From JBKSMP01 sp964582055 (GTDB lineage Bacteria; Verrucomicrobiota; Verrucomicrobiia; Opitutales; UBA9783), in contig CAZOPT010000006.1 in assembly GCA_964582055.1 (NCBI GenBank), forward strand, positions 1 through 33,543: 33,543 nucleotides of DNA, written 5' to 3'. Positions 4,895-14,320 of the stretch are shown one piece after another (the stretch's first letter is position 1; each line of letters starts with the position of its first letter). Under the pieces are notes generated by a model that searched no databases, was not told the DNA's origin, and saw only the letters and a list, made by a program, of their open reading frames with translations. Both the position numbers and the translations under genes were made by a program.

Positions 4895-7395
4895 TGTTTA
4901 ATGGGACGCAAAAAAGATTGTTGAGTACGTTTGTAGTCTTAATTGTAGGCCTTTTTCAATTAGTGCCACTTGAAACAAAGCCATTTGATATTTTTTTAAT
5001 TTCAAAGGTAAAGCATGACAAAGAAGGTTTTTTGAGTTTGTTAGATCAAGCCAAAGCGAGTGTTCAAGCAAAAGAATATGGGCATTTAAGTTTTGCTTTA
5101 ATGGGACTTTGCCAAAAGCAGAATTTAGATTTGAGTGTCTTTTTTCCGCAATATAATGTTTCTGATATAAAAAATCTTACTAAAAAGAACCAGGCCTTGT
5201 TGCAGTTTTTGCTGAAAAAGTCTCAATGTGTTTTTAAAGAAGGTTTGGATTTGCGTGGTGGTGTGGTTTTTACACTAGAAATTAATGAAAATGCATTAGT
5301 AGGGAAAAATGATTGGGAAAAACAACAATTGTTACAAAAAGGTGTGGATGTTATTTCAGGTCGTGTGGATGCTTTAGGTGTTGCAGAGCCTATTGTTCGT
5401 GCTCGTGGAGAACGTTGTATTGAAGTACAATTGCCAGGACTTTCCTTAGATGCTAATCCTCATGTTATGCAAGCCCTTAGAAAGCCTGCAAAGTTGGAGT
5501 TTCGTTTAGTTAATGATGCTATAGGTCCTAATGATGCCGTACCTTTAGGATATGAACGTCTTTTTTTAGTTCAGGAAGATCGAGAAGGGCAGGAGCAGCA
5601 AATTCCGATTGTGGTTAAACGTTTACCTGAAATGACTGGTAAATCCATTCGGGAAGCTCATTGCGTACTTGATAGTTATGGGAATGCGGAAGTTGCTTTG
5701 CGAATGACATCCGAAGGTAAACAGCTTTTTGCAATGATTACCAAAAATAATTTGAATAAACGTTTGGCTATTGTTTTAGATGGAAAGGTTTGTTCAGCAC
5801 CGGTTATTCGTTCTGAAATTACAGAAGGACAAGCAAGCATTTCTGGTAAATTTACGCAACGTGAGGCTATTGAATTAGCCAGTACATTGAATAATCCTTT
5901 GGAGTTTGAATTGGATTTAAGTGAGATTTATGAAATAGGTCCTTCTTTAGCTGCAAATGCTAAAACATCTGCTGTTTATGCTGCACTTGTGAGTGTTATT
6001 TTTGTTATGGCTTTGCTTGTTTTTTACTATCGTGGAGCTGGTTTGATAAGTGCTTTAACGCTCGTTTTGAATTTTATTTTTATTGTGATCACTTGGGCAA
6101 GCATTCAAGTTACAATAACTTTACCTAGCATTACGGCATTAGCGCTTACATTTGGAATGGCGGTTGATGCTAATATTTTAATTCTAGAACGTGTTCGAGA
6201 AGAAATGTGTGCCGGTAAAGATATGGTTGTTTCACTTTTGTTGGGGCATAGAAAGGCTTTTGTTACGATTTTAGACGCTAACCTTACAACTTTGTTAACA
6301 GCTGTTTTGTTGGTTTGGTTAGGTACAGGTCCTGTTAAAGGTTTCGGAATAACGTTGGGGGTTGGTATCCTAACAACTTTATTTTCGGTTTTGTGCTTCA
6401 ATCGTGCATTGCTTGAGATTTTAGCTAGGAAAGGACGTCTTTCTTTGCCTTTAAAATCGTGGTTAGGTGATGTAAAATACGATTTTATGAAGCATCGTTG
6501 GCATGCAATTGCTATATCTTTTGCCTTATTTGTAATTGGTTGTGTTGCGACGAGTATACGTGGTAAAAGTGTTTTAGGTATTGATTTTGTTGGCGGTGAT
6601 GAGTTAGTATTAAGTTACGAAAATCCGGTGGATGGGCAAATCATTCGTCAGTTCGCTAAGCAATCAAATTTAGGAGAAGTTAATGCTGTTTATCAGAGAC
6701 AATCAGGTGCATCGAATTTCTTAAAATTACAGACCGAAAAGGGGAAAAGTGCGATTGTTTTAGCAGCCTTACAGAAAAAATTTCCAGATTCACAATTCAA
6801 GCAAGTTGCTCAAGTTCATATTGGTGCTATGGTTAGCAAACAAGTTCAAAAAAATGCCGTTATTTCTGTTATTTTTGCACTTGTAGGAATATTGTTTTAT
6901 GTGGTTTTTCGCTTTGAATTTAGCTATGGTTTGGGTGCTACCATTGCCTTGTTCCATGATACATTGATTACAACTGGATTATATATCGCTTTAGGGCATC
7001 AATTTACAGCGCCTATGGTTGCTGCTGTTTTGATGGTTATCGGGTATTCTATTAATGATACGATTATTATCTTTGATCGTATTCGTGAGGAATTGAAGCG
7101 TAATATGCAATTAAATTTGGCTCAGGTAATGAATTTGGCTATCAATAAGACATTATCGCGTACTTTGATGACGAGCTTAACAACGTTCATTCCAGCTGTG
7201 TTTTTATACATGTTTTGCTCAGGAGTTGTAAGTGATTATGCGCTTGTATTTTTATTAGGTATTTTAGTGGGAACTTTTTCTTCGATTTTCATTGCGTCGC
7301 CGATTTTCTATTTTTGGAATCGTGGCAATCGTAATAATATTGCGAAGCCAAGAGAAGAAGATGATGATGAATCTACCCAGGGTTGGATTATTTAA
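4891..7395 (+). CDS. secDF: Fused protein translocase subunit SecDF
   Basis: Proton-driven translocation accessory factor that pulls substrates out of the SecYEG channel on the periplasmic side. One polypeptide of 834 residues holds both halves. The SecD part has TM1 near residues 10-27, DLRGG at 120-124, the P1 base domain, and a five-helix bundle around 350-510 (including GMAVDANILILERVREE). The SecF part starts near 535, with the DFVGGDEL segment around 564-571 and the C-terminal bundle carrying GYSINDTIIIFDRIREE. About 90 residues lie between TM1 and DLRGG, more than in E. coli SecD; they look helical and lysine-rich. Start ATG 4891 or 4894. It abuts recJ: TAA is followed directly by ATG. 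Confidence 0.96.
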   Translation: MMFNGTQKRLLSTFVVLIVGLFQLVPLETKPFDIFLISKVKHDKEGFLSLLDQAKASVQAKEYGHLSFALMGLCQKQNLDLSVFFPQYNVSDIKNLTKKNQALLQFLLKKSQCVFKEGLDLRGGVVFTLEINENALVGKNDWEKQQLLQKGVDVISGRVDALGVAEPIVRARGERCIEVQLPGLSLDANPHVMQALRKPAKLEFRLVNDAIGPNDAVPLGYERLFLVQEDREGQEQQIPIVVKRLPEMTGKSIREAHCVLDSYGNAEVALRMTSEGKQLFAMITKNNLNKRLAIVLDGKVCSAPVIRSEITEGQASISGKFTQREAIELASTLNNPLEFELDLSEIYEIGPSLAANAKTSAVYAALVSVIFVMALLVFYYRGAGLISALTLVLNFIFIVITWASIQVTITLPSITALALTFGMAVDANILILERVREEMCAGKDMVVSLLLGHRKAFVTILDANLTTLLTAVLLVWLGTGPVKGFGITLGVGILTTLFSVLCFNRALLEILARKGRLSLPLKSWLGDVKYDFMKHRWHAIAISFALFVIGCVATSIRGKSVLGIDFVGGDELVLSYENPVDGQIIRQFAKQSNLGEVNAVYQRQSGASNFLKLQTEKGKSAIVLAALQKKFPDSQFKQVAQVHIGAMVSKQVQKNAVISVIFALVGILFYVVFRFEFSYGLGATIALFHDTLITTGLYIALGHQFTAPMVAAVLMVIGYSINDTIIIFDRIREELKRNMQLNLAQVMNLAINKTLSRTLMTSLTTFIPAVFLYMFCSGVVSDYALVFLLGILVGTFSSIFIASPIFYFWNRGNRNNIAKPREEDDDESTQGWII

Positions 7396-9105
7396 ATGCG
7401 TTGGGTTTTTAACGCGCCTGTTGTTGAGCCTTGGCTTGATGTTTGTATTGCTGAAAGTGGGGTGTCTAGGAGTGTAGGACATCTGTTACAACAGATTCCT
7501 TTTAGGAATGAGGAGGAATTTCATCAGTTCCTTTTCCCATCTCTTCAAGATGTTGAAGCACCTGAGCTTATAGAGGGCTTGGTGGAAGCTGTTGATTGGG
7601 TGAATGATGCTTGCCGAAATCACAAACGTATTGCTATTTTAAGCGATTATGATGTTGATGGGGTAACAAGTATGGCCTTAATGGCGCGTTGTTTCCATGC
7701 TTTGTGCTATTCTTTCGAACCCTATTTCCCTATGCGTGAAATCGAGGGTTATGGTTTAACAGAGCGTGTTGTAGAACGGATTTTAGCAACCGAATCGCAT
7801 TTGGATTGTCTTATTTCATTGGATTGCGGAACGAATTCGATAGAGGCTGTGGAACAACTTCGAAAACGTAATATTAGGGTTATTATTGTTGATCATCACA
7901 AGCGTAATCGGGATTGTTTGCCGGATGCTATTATTATAAATCCTCATGTAAATTCTGAAAAACATTCTCAATCAGCCAAAGAACTGTGCACAGCGGGTCT
8001 TGTTTTTAAATGGCTGCATGTTTGGCTTAAGAAATTAAAAAGAGAGGGGAATGAAATTGCTCAAGACATGCATTTAAAGCCTTTTTTAGATTTTGTAGCT
8101 TTAGGATCGGTTGCAGATTTGGTTCCATTACGACACGAAAATCGTTTATGGGTTTATTATGGTTTAAAAGAAATGTTACGTTCACAGAGTCTTGGCCTAT
8201 TAAAATTACTTGAATGTTCGGGGTGTTCTGAAAACGTTCCATTAACAGTTGATGATGTTGCTTTTAAAATTGCACCGAGAGTTAATGCAAGTGGTCGTTT
8301 AAATTCTGCTGAAATTCCGTATCATTTATTGACACATTCAGATCCAGACTTTTGTCGTATTGCAGCACAACGATTAGACCAATTGAATACGGAACGCCAA
8401 GAAATTGAACATGCGATTGCTTTAGAAGCTGAGGCAATGATTCAAGAACGACCTAAGCAATTGTCCTATGTGCTTTATAAAAAATCTTGGCACGTAGGTG
8501 TTGTTGGAATAGTTGCAGGTCGTTTAATGCGCAAATTTAATTGTCCTATTTTTGTTCTAGGATATCAAGATGGTAGGGCGAAAGGTTCTGGGCGTAGCAT
8601 TCCTGAAATCAATTTGGTGGAATTATTGACAGCTTCTCAAGAGCATGTTGAGCAGTGGGGCGGGCATCCGGCAGCAGTTGGTTTAACGCTTTCTGAAGAA
8701 TCTGTTGAAATTTGGGAACAACGTTTGAATGATTTGTTAAAAAAACAATTTGCAGAGCAATTACCGGAACCTACGCTAAAGATAGCGGATGTTTTATCAC
8801 TCGAAGAGATAATACCTACTTTTCTTGAAGAAATAGATCGTCTGGGGCCTTTTGGTCAAGGAAATGAAATGCCTACATTTGCTTTATTAAATGTAAATTT
8901 GCTAAAAAAGCCAGAACGTTTTGGTAAAAATGGGCTTCATTTACGTTTTAAACTTAATGACTTTACGGTTATTGCTTGGAATTTGGGGCATACAGGTTTG
9001 CCAATTGCAACGCCTATCGATTTGGCAGTACGCATTTCCTGGAATTATTGGCAATCCAACAAAACACTTCAATTACAACTTGTAGACTGGCGCTTGAGTA
9101 CTTGA
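7396..9105 (+). CDS. recJ: Single-stranded-DNA-specific exonuclease RecJ
   Basis: 5'-3' ssDNA exonuclease of recombination and mismatch repair, DHH phosphoesterase superfamily. Motifs in order: SDYDVDGVTS (83-92), SLDCG with Asp143, VDHHKR (165-170, the DHH motif), ALGSVADLVPL, APRVNASGRL, then the DHHA1 motif WGGHPAAVG and the C-terminal OB-fold with LGPFGQGNEMPTFAL. Length 569 matches the RecJ core with OB domain. The ATG follows the secDF stop without a gap, so it is almost certainly co-transcribed with yajC-secDF. Convergent with yqgE, leaving only 20 bases between stops. Confidence 0.95.
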   Translation: MRWVFNAPVVEPWLDVCIAESGVSRSVGHLLQQIPFRNEEEFHQFLFPSLQDVEAPELIEGLVEAVDWVNDACRNHKRIAILSDYDVDGVTSMALMARCFHALCYSFEPYFPMREIEGYGLTERVVERILATESHLDCLISLDCGTNSIEAVEQLRKRNIRVIIVDHHKRNRDCLPDAIIINPHVNSEKHSQSAKELCTAGLVFKWLHVWLKKLKREGNEIAQDMHLKPFLDFVALGSVADLVPLRHENRLWVYYGLKEMLRSQSLGLLKLLECSGCSENVPLTVDDVAFKIAPRVNASGRLNSAEIPYHLLTHSDPDFCRIAAQRLDQLNTERQEIEHAIALEAEAMIQERPKQLSYVLYKKSWHVGVVGIVAGRLMRKFNCPIFVLGYQDGRAKGSGRSIPEINLVELLTASQEHVEQWGGHPAAVGLTLSEESVEIWEQRLNDLLKKQFAEQLPEPTLKIADVLSLEEIIPTFLEEIDRLGPFGQGNEMPTFALLNVNLLKKPERFGKNGLHLRFKLNDFTVIAWNLGHTGLPIATPIDLAVRISWNYWQSNKTLQLQLVDWRLST

Positions 9106-9125
9106 GTAGTGATATTTTAAGTTTA

Positions 9126-9686
9126 TTAATTTAATGAAGGATTGGCAGGTAATTGTTTGAAAAATAAGCTTAATGGGTAGAATTGTGACATTAGATCCTG
9201 CCATAGATTTTGAGGATGTGGTGCAAAAAGCTTCTTTTGTGGAACGGGTATAGGTAACCAAATTTTATTTTTAAGTTCTTCTTCCAATTGTCCACTTTGC
9301 CAACTTATGTGACCGCAGTAGGCTCGAAAGTTCATCGCTGGATAATCACAAACAAGTTGGTAGGCTTGTTTAGGTGATAGGCCTAGCCGCCATTTGATAA
9401 GCTGCTGTTCACGATTCCAATCGAATGCTGTAATCATTAACTTTTGCATTTGTCGTGGTCCACCTAAGAAAACAGGGATGTTACCAAAACTTTCCCAGTT
9501 TTTTTCGTTAAAGTCGCTTAAATTCAGCCGAGAAGGACGATTAAGTTGCAAACCGATAGCACCTGCTCCTTGGCTATGTTTGATAATAACCATAACAACT
9601 TTATCCCAACACGTTTCAACTTGTGGATTCGATAAAAGTACGAGTCCAGAGAAATTTTGTGGAAAAACTGAGACTTCAAATTGCAT
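9126..9686 (-). CDS. yqgE: YqgE/AlgH family protein (DUF179)
   Basis: 186 residues, function unresolved. Family signatures are clear: FSGLVLLSNPQ near the N-terminus, the GAIGLQLNRPSRLNL segment, VFLGGPRQM, and the late YCGHISWQSGQLEEELKNKIW, corresponding to the usual Y.GY..W.PGQLE.E...W motif. I start at ATG 9686 (MQFEVSVF), which lies one base after the dCMP deaminase stop. A start at 9746 would add 20 residues and a long overlap into the deaminase gene without any family homology that I recognise. Co-transcribed with the deaminase. Confidence 0.9.
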   Translation of the reverse strand: MQFEVSVFPQNFSGLVLLSNPQVETCWDKVVMVIIKHSQGAGAIGLQLNRPSRLNLSDFNEKNWESFGNIPVFLGGPRQMQKLMITAFDWNREQQLIKWRLGLSPKQAYQLVCDYPAMNFRAYCGHISWQSGQLEEELKNKIWLPIPVPQKKLFAPHPQNLWQDLMSQFYPLSLFFKQLPANPSLN

Positions 9687-9687
9687 A

Positions 9688-10161
9688 TTAAAACTGTTCC
9701 AAACCAACATTGGCCGACTCAAACAAATGAACCACCAAGTCGTCATTATGATAATCTTTATAATAATAGCATTTTTTTATACCAGCTGCCAACAACATTT
9801 TTGCACAATTTATGCAAGGGAAATGAGTCACGTATGCAATTGCATCTTGGGTGGTTACGCCGCGTCGTGCAGCATCAGCAAGTGCATTTTGTTCAGCATG
9901 AACCGTTGCTTGTTCATGGCCATCGCGCACAATAGATTCGTGGGGTAAACCTGCAAGAAAACCATTATAGCCAGCTGCAATAATTCTGTGTTTATTTTCT
10001 TTCCCTGAAACAAGTACACAACCTACATGTAAGCGCTCACAGCTAGAACGTGCAGATAAAAGCAAAGCAATGGACATAAAATAAAGATTCCAAGAAGGAC
10101 GACCTTCTAATTGATCAATTGTAGTTTCTAATAAATTCAACCATTTTTTATCTTCTAGCAT
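9688..10161 (-). CDS. dCMP/CMP deaminase family protein (deoxycytidylate deaminase)
   Basis: Zinc-dependent deaminase, converting dCMP to dUMP to feed thymidylate synthesis. Zinc site: HAEQNAL at 88-94 (His88 ligand, Glu90 proton shuttle) and PCINC at 115-119 (Cys116 and Cys119 ligands). The preceding VGCVLVSG..., AGYNGFLAGLPHE segment is the dCMP-deaminase form of the substrate region, distinguishing it from tRNA adenosine deaminase TadA and from cytidine deaminase. 157 residues is normal. Divergent from plsC with only 45 bases between start codons. The next gene, yqgE, begins one base after its stop. ComEB is the Bacillus name for this family; no competence role is implied. Confidence 0.88.
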   Translation of the reverse strand: MLEDKKWLNLLETTIDQLEGRPSWNLYFMSIALLLSARSSCERLHVGCVLVSGKENKHRIIAAGYNGFLAGLPHESIVRDGHEQATVHAEQNALADAARRGVTTQDAIAYVTHFPCINCAKMLLAAGIKKCYYYKDYHNDDLVVHLFESANVGLEQF

Positions 10162-10206
10162 ATTATTCTTTTAATTTTATAAAAAAAGTCATATACAATT
10201 TTTGTA

Positions 10207-10848
10207 ATGAAATCAAATCTTTCTTTTTGTTACCGTTTAGTTTGCTGTTTTTTTAAGCTTATTTTTAAAAGAGCTTATAAAGGAAAACTATATGGACTAG
10301 AAAATATTCCTGAAACGGGTGGATTTATTTTGGCAGGAAATCATGTTAGTTATTTGGATCCACCTTTGATTGCTGTACATACTAATCGACAACCTGTTTA
10401 TTCGTTTGCACGTCAGACTTTATTTAAGCGAGGTATAGCTTGGTTTTTTCGTCGTTTATACATGATTCCTGTTGATCGGGATAAAGGAAGTGATATTCGT
10501 TCAATTAAACAGGTTTTAAAATTGCTTGCGGATGGAAATCCAGTGCAAATGTTTCCTGAGGGTACGCGTTCACCAACAGGGCTTCCACAACGGCCCAAGA
10601 AGGGTATTGGACTTTTTGTAAGCAAATCAAAAGTGCCAGTGGTTCCTGTTCGTATTTTTGGAACCTATGAAGCTTGGCCGAAAGGTGCTAAATGGCCGAA
10701 TTTTAAGCCAAGTATTGCGATTGTTTTTGGAAGACCGCTTGCTCATGAGGAACTTATTATAGAAGCTCATGGGCAAGCTGATCCTATGCAAGCAATTAGC
10801 GATCGGATTATGCAGGAAATTGCTCGTTTAAAACTCCCTCAAAATTGA
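10207..10848 (+). CDS. plsC: 1-acyl-sn-glycerol-3-phosphate acyltransferase (PlsC family)
   Basis: Second acylation step of phospholipid synthesis: lysophosphatidate to phosphatidate at the inner membrane. Motif I NHVSYLD has catalytic His46 and Asp51 (HX4D). Motif III FPEGTRSPTG starts at 116. Motif IV region VPVVPVRIFGTYEAWPKG is present. A short hydrophobic N-terminal stretch (about 8-20) probably associates with the membrane. 213 residues is typical. A TATACA -10-like sequence (10192-10197) lies just before the ATG at 10207, but no good -35 is visible. Its stop overlaps or nearly abuts the response-regulator gene (a TTG at 10845 overlaps the TGA), so the two form an operon. Confidence 0.9.
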   Translation: MKSNLSFCYRLVCCFFKLIFKRAYKGKLYGLENIPETGGFILAGNHVSYLDPPLIAVHTNRQPVYSFARQTLFKRGIAWFFRRLYMIPVDRDKGSDIRSIKQVLKLLADGNPVQMFPEGTRSPTGLPQRPKKGIGLFVSKSKVPVVPVRIFGTYEAWPKGAKWPNFKPSIAIVFGRPLAHEELIIEAHGQADPMQAISDRIMQEIARLKLPQN

Positions 10849-10853
10849 AATCT

Positions 10854-12164
10854 ATGCAAGGAATTTTGCTTATAGTTGATGATGAAAAACATACACGTGA
10901 AGGGCTAAAACTGGCTTTTTCGGAAAATTTCGACGTTTATACAGCTTGTAATCCGCAAGAAGCTATTCAATTGCTTACATCAGAAAAATTTGATGTGGTT
11001 ATTACGGATTTAAAAATGGGCCAGCAAAGCGGTATGCAAGTCATTGATAAAGCCTTATCGTTGCCATATAAGCCGGTTTGCATTATGATGACAGCTTATG
11101 GAACCATAGAAATTGCTGTAGAAGCGATGAAACATGGTGCTTATGATTTTGTTAGCAAACCTGTACAATTAGAACGTTTGGAAGCTTTGGTTCAAAAAGC
11201 CTTGCGGGACCGTAATCCCTCTAAAAATCCACCTAAGAGACTTCCTGCAAATCTTCAGATGTTGGGTAAAGCCAAAGCATTTGTAAAAGTTTTGCAACAG
11301 ATTGAACAGGTTGCGCCTTCCAAGACGGGCGTCCTTATTACTGGTGAGACAGGTACAGGTAAAGAAGTTGCGGCGCATTTATTGCATCAGTATAGTTTAC
11401 GGGCATCTAAACCGTTTGTGCCTGTTCATTGTGCTGCCTTGCCTGAAAATCTTATTGAATCTGAACTTTTTGGACATGAACGTGGTTCTTTTACGGGGGC
11501 TCATCAACGCCATATTGGACTTTTTGAATCAGCTCATCAAGGTACTTTATTTCTCGATGAAATTGGGGAAATAGATCTTAATACTCAGGTTAAACTGCTG
11601 CGTTTTTTGGAAACAAAGACAATTGAACGTATTGGAGGTACGCAAGCAATACCGCTTGATATTCGGCTTGTTTGTGCAACCAATCGTGATTTAACGGCTG
11701 AAGTAGCTGCTGGGCGATTTCGTGAAGATCTTTACTATCGTCTTAATGTTGTTGAAATTCATTTACCCCCATTGCGTGAACGTAAAGAAGACATTCCTTT
11801 GCTCTTAAATCATTATTGTAGTGTTTTTGCTGTAGAGAATCAGTGTCGCCCCCCCGAACTTTCGCAAGCAGCTTTAGAAGCTTTACAAACATATAATTGG
11901 CCAGGAAATATTCGAGAATTAAGAAATTTTGCAGAAAATAGCGTGGTTATGTATCGCAATAACCTCATTGATGTTGTTGATCTCGATAGTCGTTTTGTTT
12001 CAACAGAAAAATCCTCTTTACCTAAAATGACTCAAAATGAGCTGCAATTGATTAAGCAGACCCTTCAAGAAACTGGCGGTAATAAAACAGAAGCTGCAAA
12101 ATTGTTAGGTATTCCGAGACGTACTTTTTACAGAAAACTTGAAAAAATGAAGAGAAACAACTAA
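10854..12164 (+). CDS. NtrC-family sigma-54-dependent response regulator
   Basis: Transcription activator that remodels RNA polymerase-sigma54 by ATP hydrolysis. Receiver domain residues 1-120: acidic pair Asp9/Asp10, phosphoacceptor Asp52 (VITDLKM), Thr80 and Lys102. AAA+ domain about 135-365: Walker A GETGTGKE, the sigma54-contacting loop as GSFTGA (211-216) in place of the usual GAFTGA, Walker B LFLDEIGE, then RLNVVEIHLPPLRERKEDIP. C-terminal Fis-type helix-turn-helix GGNKTEAAKLLGIPRRTFYRKL. All phosphorylation and ATPase residues are intact. No sensor kinase is in this window. I start at ATG 10854; TTG 10845 (three residues longer) overlaps the plsC stop. Eight bases separate it from the Nudix gene. 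Confidence 0.93.
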   Translation: MQGILLIVDDEKHTREGLKLAFSENFDVYTACNPQEAIQLLTSEKFDVVITDLKMGQQSGMQVIDKALSLPYKPVCIMMTAYGTIEIAVEAMKHGAYDFVSKPVQLERLEALVQKALRDRNPSKNPPKRLPANLQMLGKAKAFVKVLQQIEQVAPSKTGVLITGETGTGKEVAAHLLHQYSLRASKPFVPVHCAALPENLIESELFGHERGSFTGAHQRHIGLFESAHQGTLFLDEIGEIDLNTQVKLLRFLETKTIERIGGTQAIPLDIRLVCATNRDLTAEVAAGRFREDLYYRLNVVEIHLPPLRERKEDIPLLLNHYCSVFAVENQCRPPELSQAALEALQTYNWPGNIRELRNFAENSVVMYRNNLIDVVDLDSRFVSTEKSSLPKMTQNELQLIKQTLQETGGNKTEAAKLLGIPRRTFYRKLEKMKRNN

Positions 12165-12172
12165 AAAAACAT

Positions 12173-12721
12173 ATGAGTGTGTCGTTGTTGGATTTGCTTT
12201 TTGCATACAAACCTGAAGATAAGGTAGAAGCTGAAGATTTGAAACGAACTATTGCGTTTATTCAAGAGCATGGCAACAAGTGTTTTGATCGGAACTACCT
12301 TCCTGGGCACATAACCGGTTCTGCCTGGATTGAAAACGCTATGGGTGATAAATTTTTACTAACTTTGCACAAAAAACTTGGTTTTTGGCTTCAAGTTGGT
12401 GGACATGCAGATGGTAATACGGATATTTTGTCTGTTGCCTTTAGGGAAGCTTATGAAGAATCAGGCTTGGAACACTTAGAGCTTGCTAAAGAAGGCATTT
12501 TCGATCTTAGTGTACATTATTTTTCCATAAAATCCCAACCTGATCATTGGCATTACGATATTCGTTTCTTGTTAAAAACGACTCAGCCCGATGATGCTAT
12601 AAAATTATCCGATGAGTCTTTAGATTTAAAATGGTTTACTACTTTACCTCCAGATAATCTTCCTGAACGAACGCGTATGTATTCTAAGTGGAAACGGCTA
12701 TCACAATCCAAACATTTGTAA
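12173..12721 (+). CDS. Nudix hydrolase
   Basis: 182-residue hydrolase of a nucleoside diphosphate linked to another moiety. The Nudix box begins GGHADGNTDI and contains REAYEESGL, which supplies the essential REUXEEXGU metal-binding half. The upstream Glu of GX5E is replaced by Thr. The GGHADG-type opening belongs to the group of Nudix proteins that start ...GFWLQVGGHADGDED..., so this looks like a normal member with one substitution. A flexible N-terminal region of ~40 residues precedes the fold. Last gene of the plsC-regulator operon and convergent with metG. Substrate not deducible. Confidence 0.85.
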   Translation: MSVSLLDLLFAYKPEDKVEAEDLKRTIAFIQEHGNKCFDRNYLPGHITGSAWIENAMGDKFLLTLHKKLGFWLQVGGHADGNTDILSVAFREAYEESGLEHLELAKEGIFDLSVHYFSIKSQPDHWHYDIRFLLKTTQPDDAIKLSDESLDLKWFTTLPPDNLPERTRMYSKWKRLSQSKHL

Positions 12722-12795
12722 GAAGAGTATTACTTGTTTAAGGCTCAGTATAAACGTTATTTTTTTTGTGCTAAACTTTGTAAAAAATGTTTTTA

Positions 12796-14319
12796 TTATG
12801 AGTGTTTTTCGGACTTTGGAAATAGCAGCAACTTTTCGGTTATGGAAGTACCCGATAAGGTTTGAGGATTCCAAGAAAAATCGGAAGGTTTATTTTGGAT
12901 TTGCAATGTTTCCATAAGTTTTTGACTGCTGATGGGGATAATAATTTGTAGGTATTGCACCGATAGACGAATGCCTTCTATCAAGTATGCCAATACATTT
13001 TTTAATTCCGTTTGGCTAGCTTCTGTTGGATCTTTGGCTAATTTCCAAGGAGCTTTAGTTTCAATATAACGATTTAATTCACGAATGAATTTAAATAGTT
13101 TTTCTAGGCCTTGAGAGAATTGAAATTGATCAAAATGCTTATTAATGACTTCGTGTGTTTCTTCCCAAATGCTTTTTAAATTTTCGTTTGATTGGGTTGG
13201 GATAGGTACTAGGCTATCACAATAACGTTGAATCATATTAAAGGTGCGACTTATCAAGTTGCCCCATTCATTGGCTAGTTCGTTATTGTAACGATTTTCA
13301 AAGCTTTCCAAAGAAAATTCGCAATCTTGTCCGGTTACCATTTCTCGCATTAAAAAATAGCGTACTGCATCGATACCTTTCTCTTCAAACCAATCGAATA
13401 AATTAAAAGTATTACCGAGGCTTTTCGACATCTTTTCACCAGAAGTTAGCCACCAGCCATGTGCTACGATCTGTTTCGGCAAAGGTAGTTCGAGGGCTTT
13501 GAGCATAATTGGCCAGTAGATCGAATGGGATGGTACGAGAATATCTTTACCTATAATGTGGTAATTTGCGGGCCAATACTGATCAAACCTTTCTGTATTA
13601 AACCCTATTGCAGAAATATAATTAAGAAGTGCATCGAACCAAACATAGGTAACAAATTCTGGATCGAAAGGTAAAGGAATTCCCCATTGCAAGCGGTCTA
13701 CAGGACGTGATATGCATAAATCATTAAGGGGTTCTTTTAAGAATTCTAAGACTTGCTTTTGGCGATAATGCGGGAAAATAAAGTCTGGATTTTCTTTTAA
13801 GTAGTCGATCAACCAATCTTGATAAGTACTTAATTTAAAGAAGTAATTGCTTTCTGAAAGTTCCTTAACTTCACCAAATAATGCAGGCCAAGTCCCAGCA
13901 ACTTTATCTTTTTCTAGTAAAAATCGTTCTTCTTTGACACTATAAAAGCCTTTGTACTCAGCTTTATAAATCAAGCCTTGATCATAAAGTTTTTGCAAAG
14001 CCCATTGTACGATTTTCTTATGACGTTCATCCGTTGTGCGGATAAAATCATCATTTGTAAGCTTTAAAGCGTGGGTTAGGGCAACAAATGATTTTGTAAC
14101 TTCATCACAAAAGGTTTGTGGTTCTTTTCCTAAGGCTTGAGCCTTTTGCTGGATTTTTTGACCATGCTCATCAACCCCTGTTAAGAAATGTACCGATTCT
14201 CCTTTAAGTCGATGATAACGTGCAACAACATCTGCCAAAACTTTTTCATAAGTATGGCCAAGATGTGGTTGTCCATTGACGTAATCAATGGCTGTTGTAA
14301 TATAAAAATGCTTTTTCAT
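12796..14319 (-). CDS. metG: Methionyl-tRNA synthetase (zinc-less short form)
   Basis: Charges initiator and elongator tRNA-Met. Class I signatures: HLGH (19-22) for HIGH, and KMSKS in SGEKMSKSLGN near residue 300. The connective-peptide region reads YKGFYSVKEERFLLEKD: the Cys-x-x-Cys zinc knuckles of the E. coli and Bacillus enzymes are absent. The protein ends after the anticodon-binding helical domain, without the C-terminal tRNA-binding (Trbp111) domain found in longer MetRS. About 507 residues. I start at ATG 14319, two bases from the rho stop (TAACATG); ATG 14328 adds three residues and overlaps rho. Co-transcribed with rho. The WDNA/F editing-type residues were not checked. Confidence 0.94.
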   Translation of the reverse strand: MKKHFYITTAIDYVNGQPHLGHTYEKVLADVVARYHRLKGESVHFLTGVDEHGQKIQQKAQALGKEPQTFCDEVTKSFVALTHALKLTNDDFIRTTDERHKKIVQWALQKLYDQGLIYKAEYKGFYSVKEERFLLEKDKVAGTWPALFGEVKELSESNYFFKLSTYQDWLIDYLKENPDFIFPHYRQKQVLEFLKEPLNDLCISRPVDRLQWGIPLPFDPEFVTYVWFDALLNYISAIGFNTERFDQYWPANYHIIGKDILVPSHSIYWPIMLKALELPLPKQIVAHGWWLTSGEKMSKSLGNTFNLFDWFEEKGIDAVRYFLMREMVTGQDCEFSLESFENRYNNELANEWGNLISRTFNMIQRYCDSLVPIPTQSNENLKSIWEETHEVINKHFDQFQFSQGLEKLFKFIRELNRYIETKAPWKLAKDPTEASQTELKNVLAYLIEGIRLSVQYLQIIIPISSQKLMETLQIQNKPSDFSWNPQTLSGTSITEKLLLFPKSEKHS

Positions 14320-14320
14320 G

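Noticed and set aside
9687..9746. Upstream start for YqgE at 9746
   Set aside because: Would overlap the deaminase gene by about 60 bases and prepend non-homologous residues; ATG 9686 lies one base after the deaminase stop.
9394..9948. 184-codon open frame on the plus strand
   Set aside because: Antisense to yqgE and the dCMP deaminase, both with clear family motifs. The translation is cysteine-rich and without domain features.
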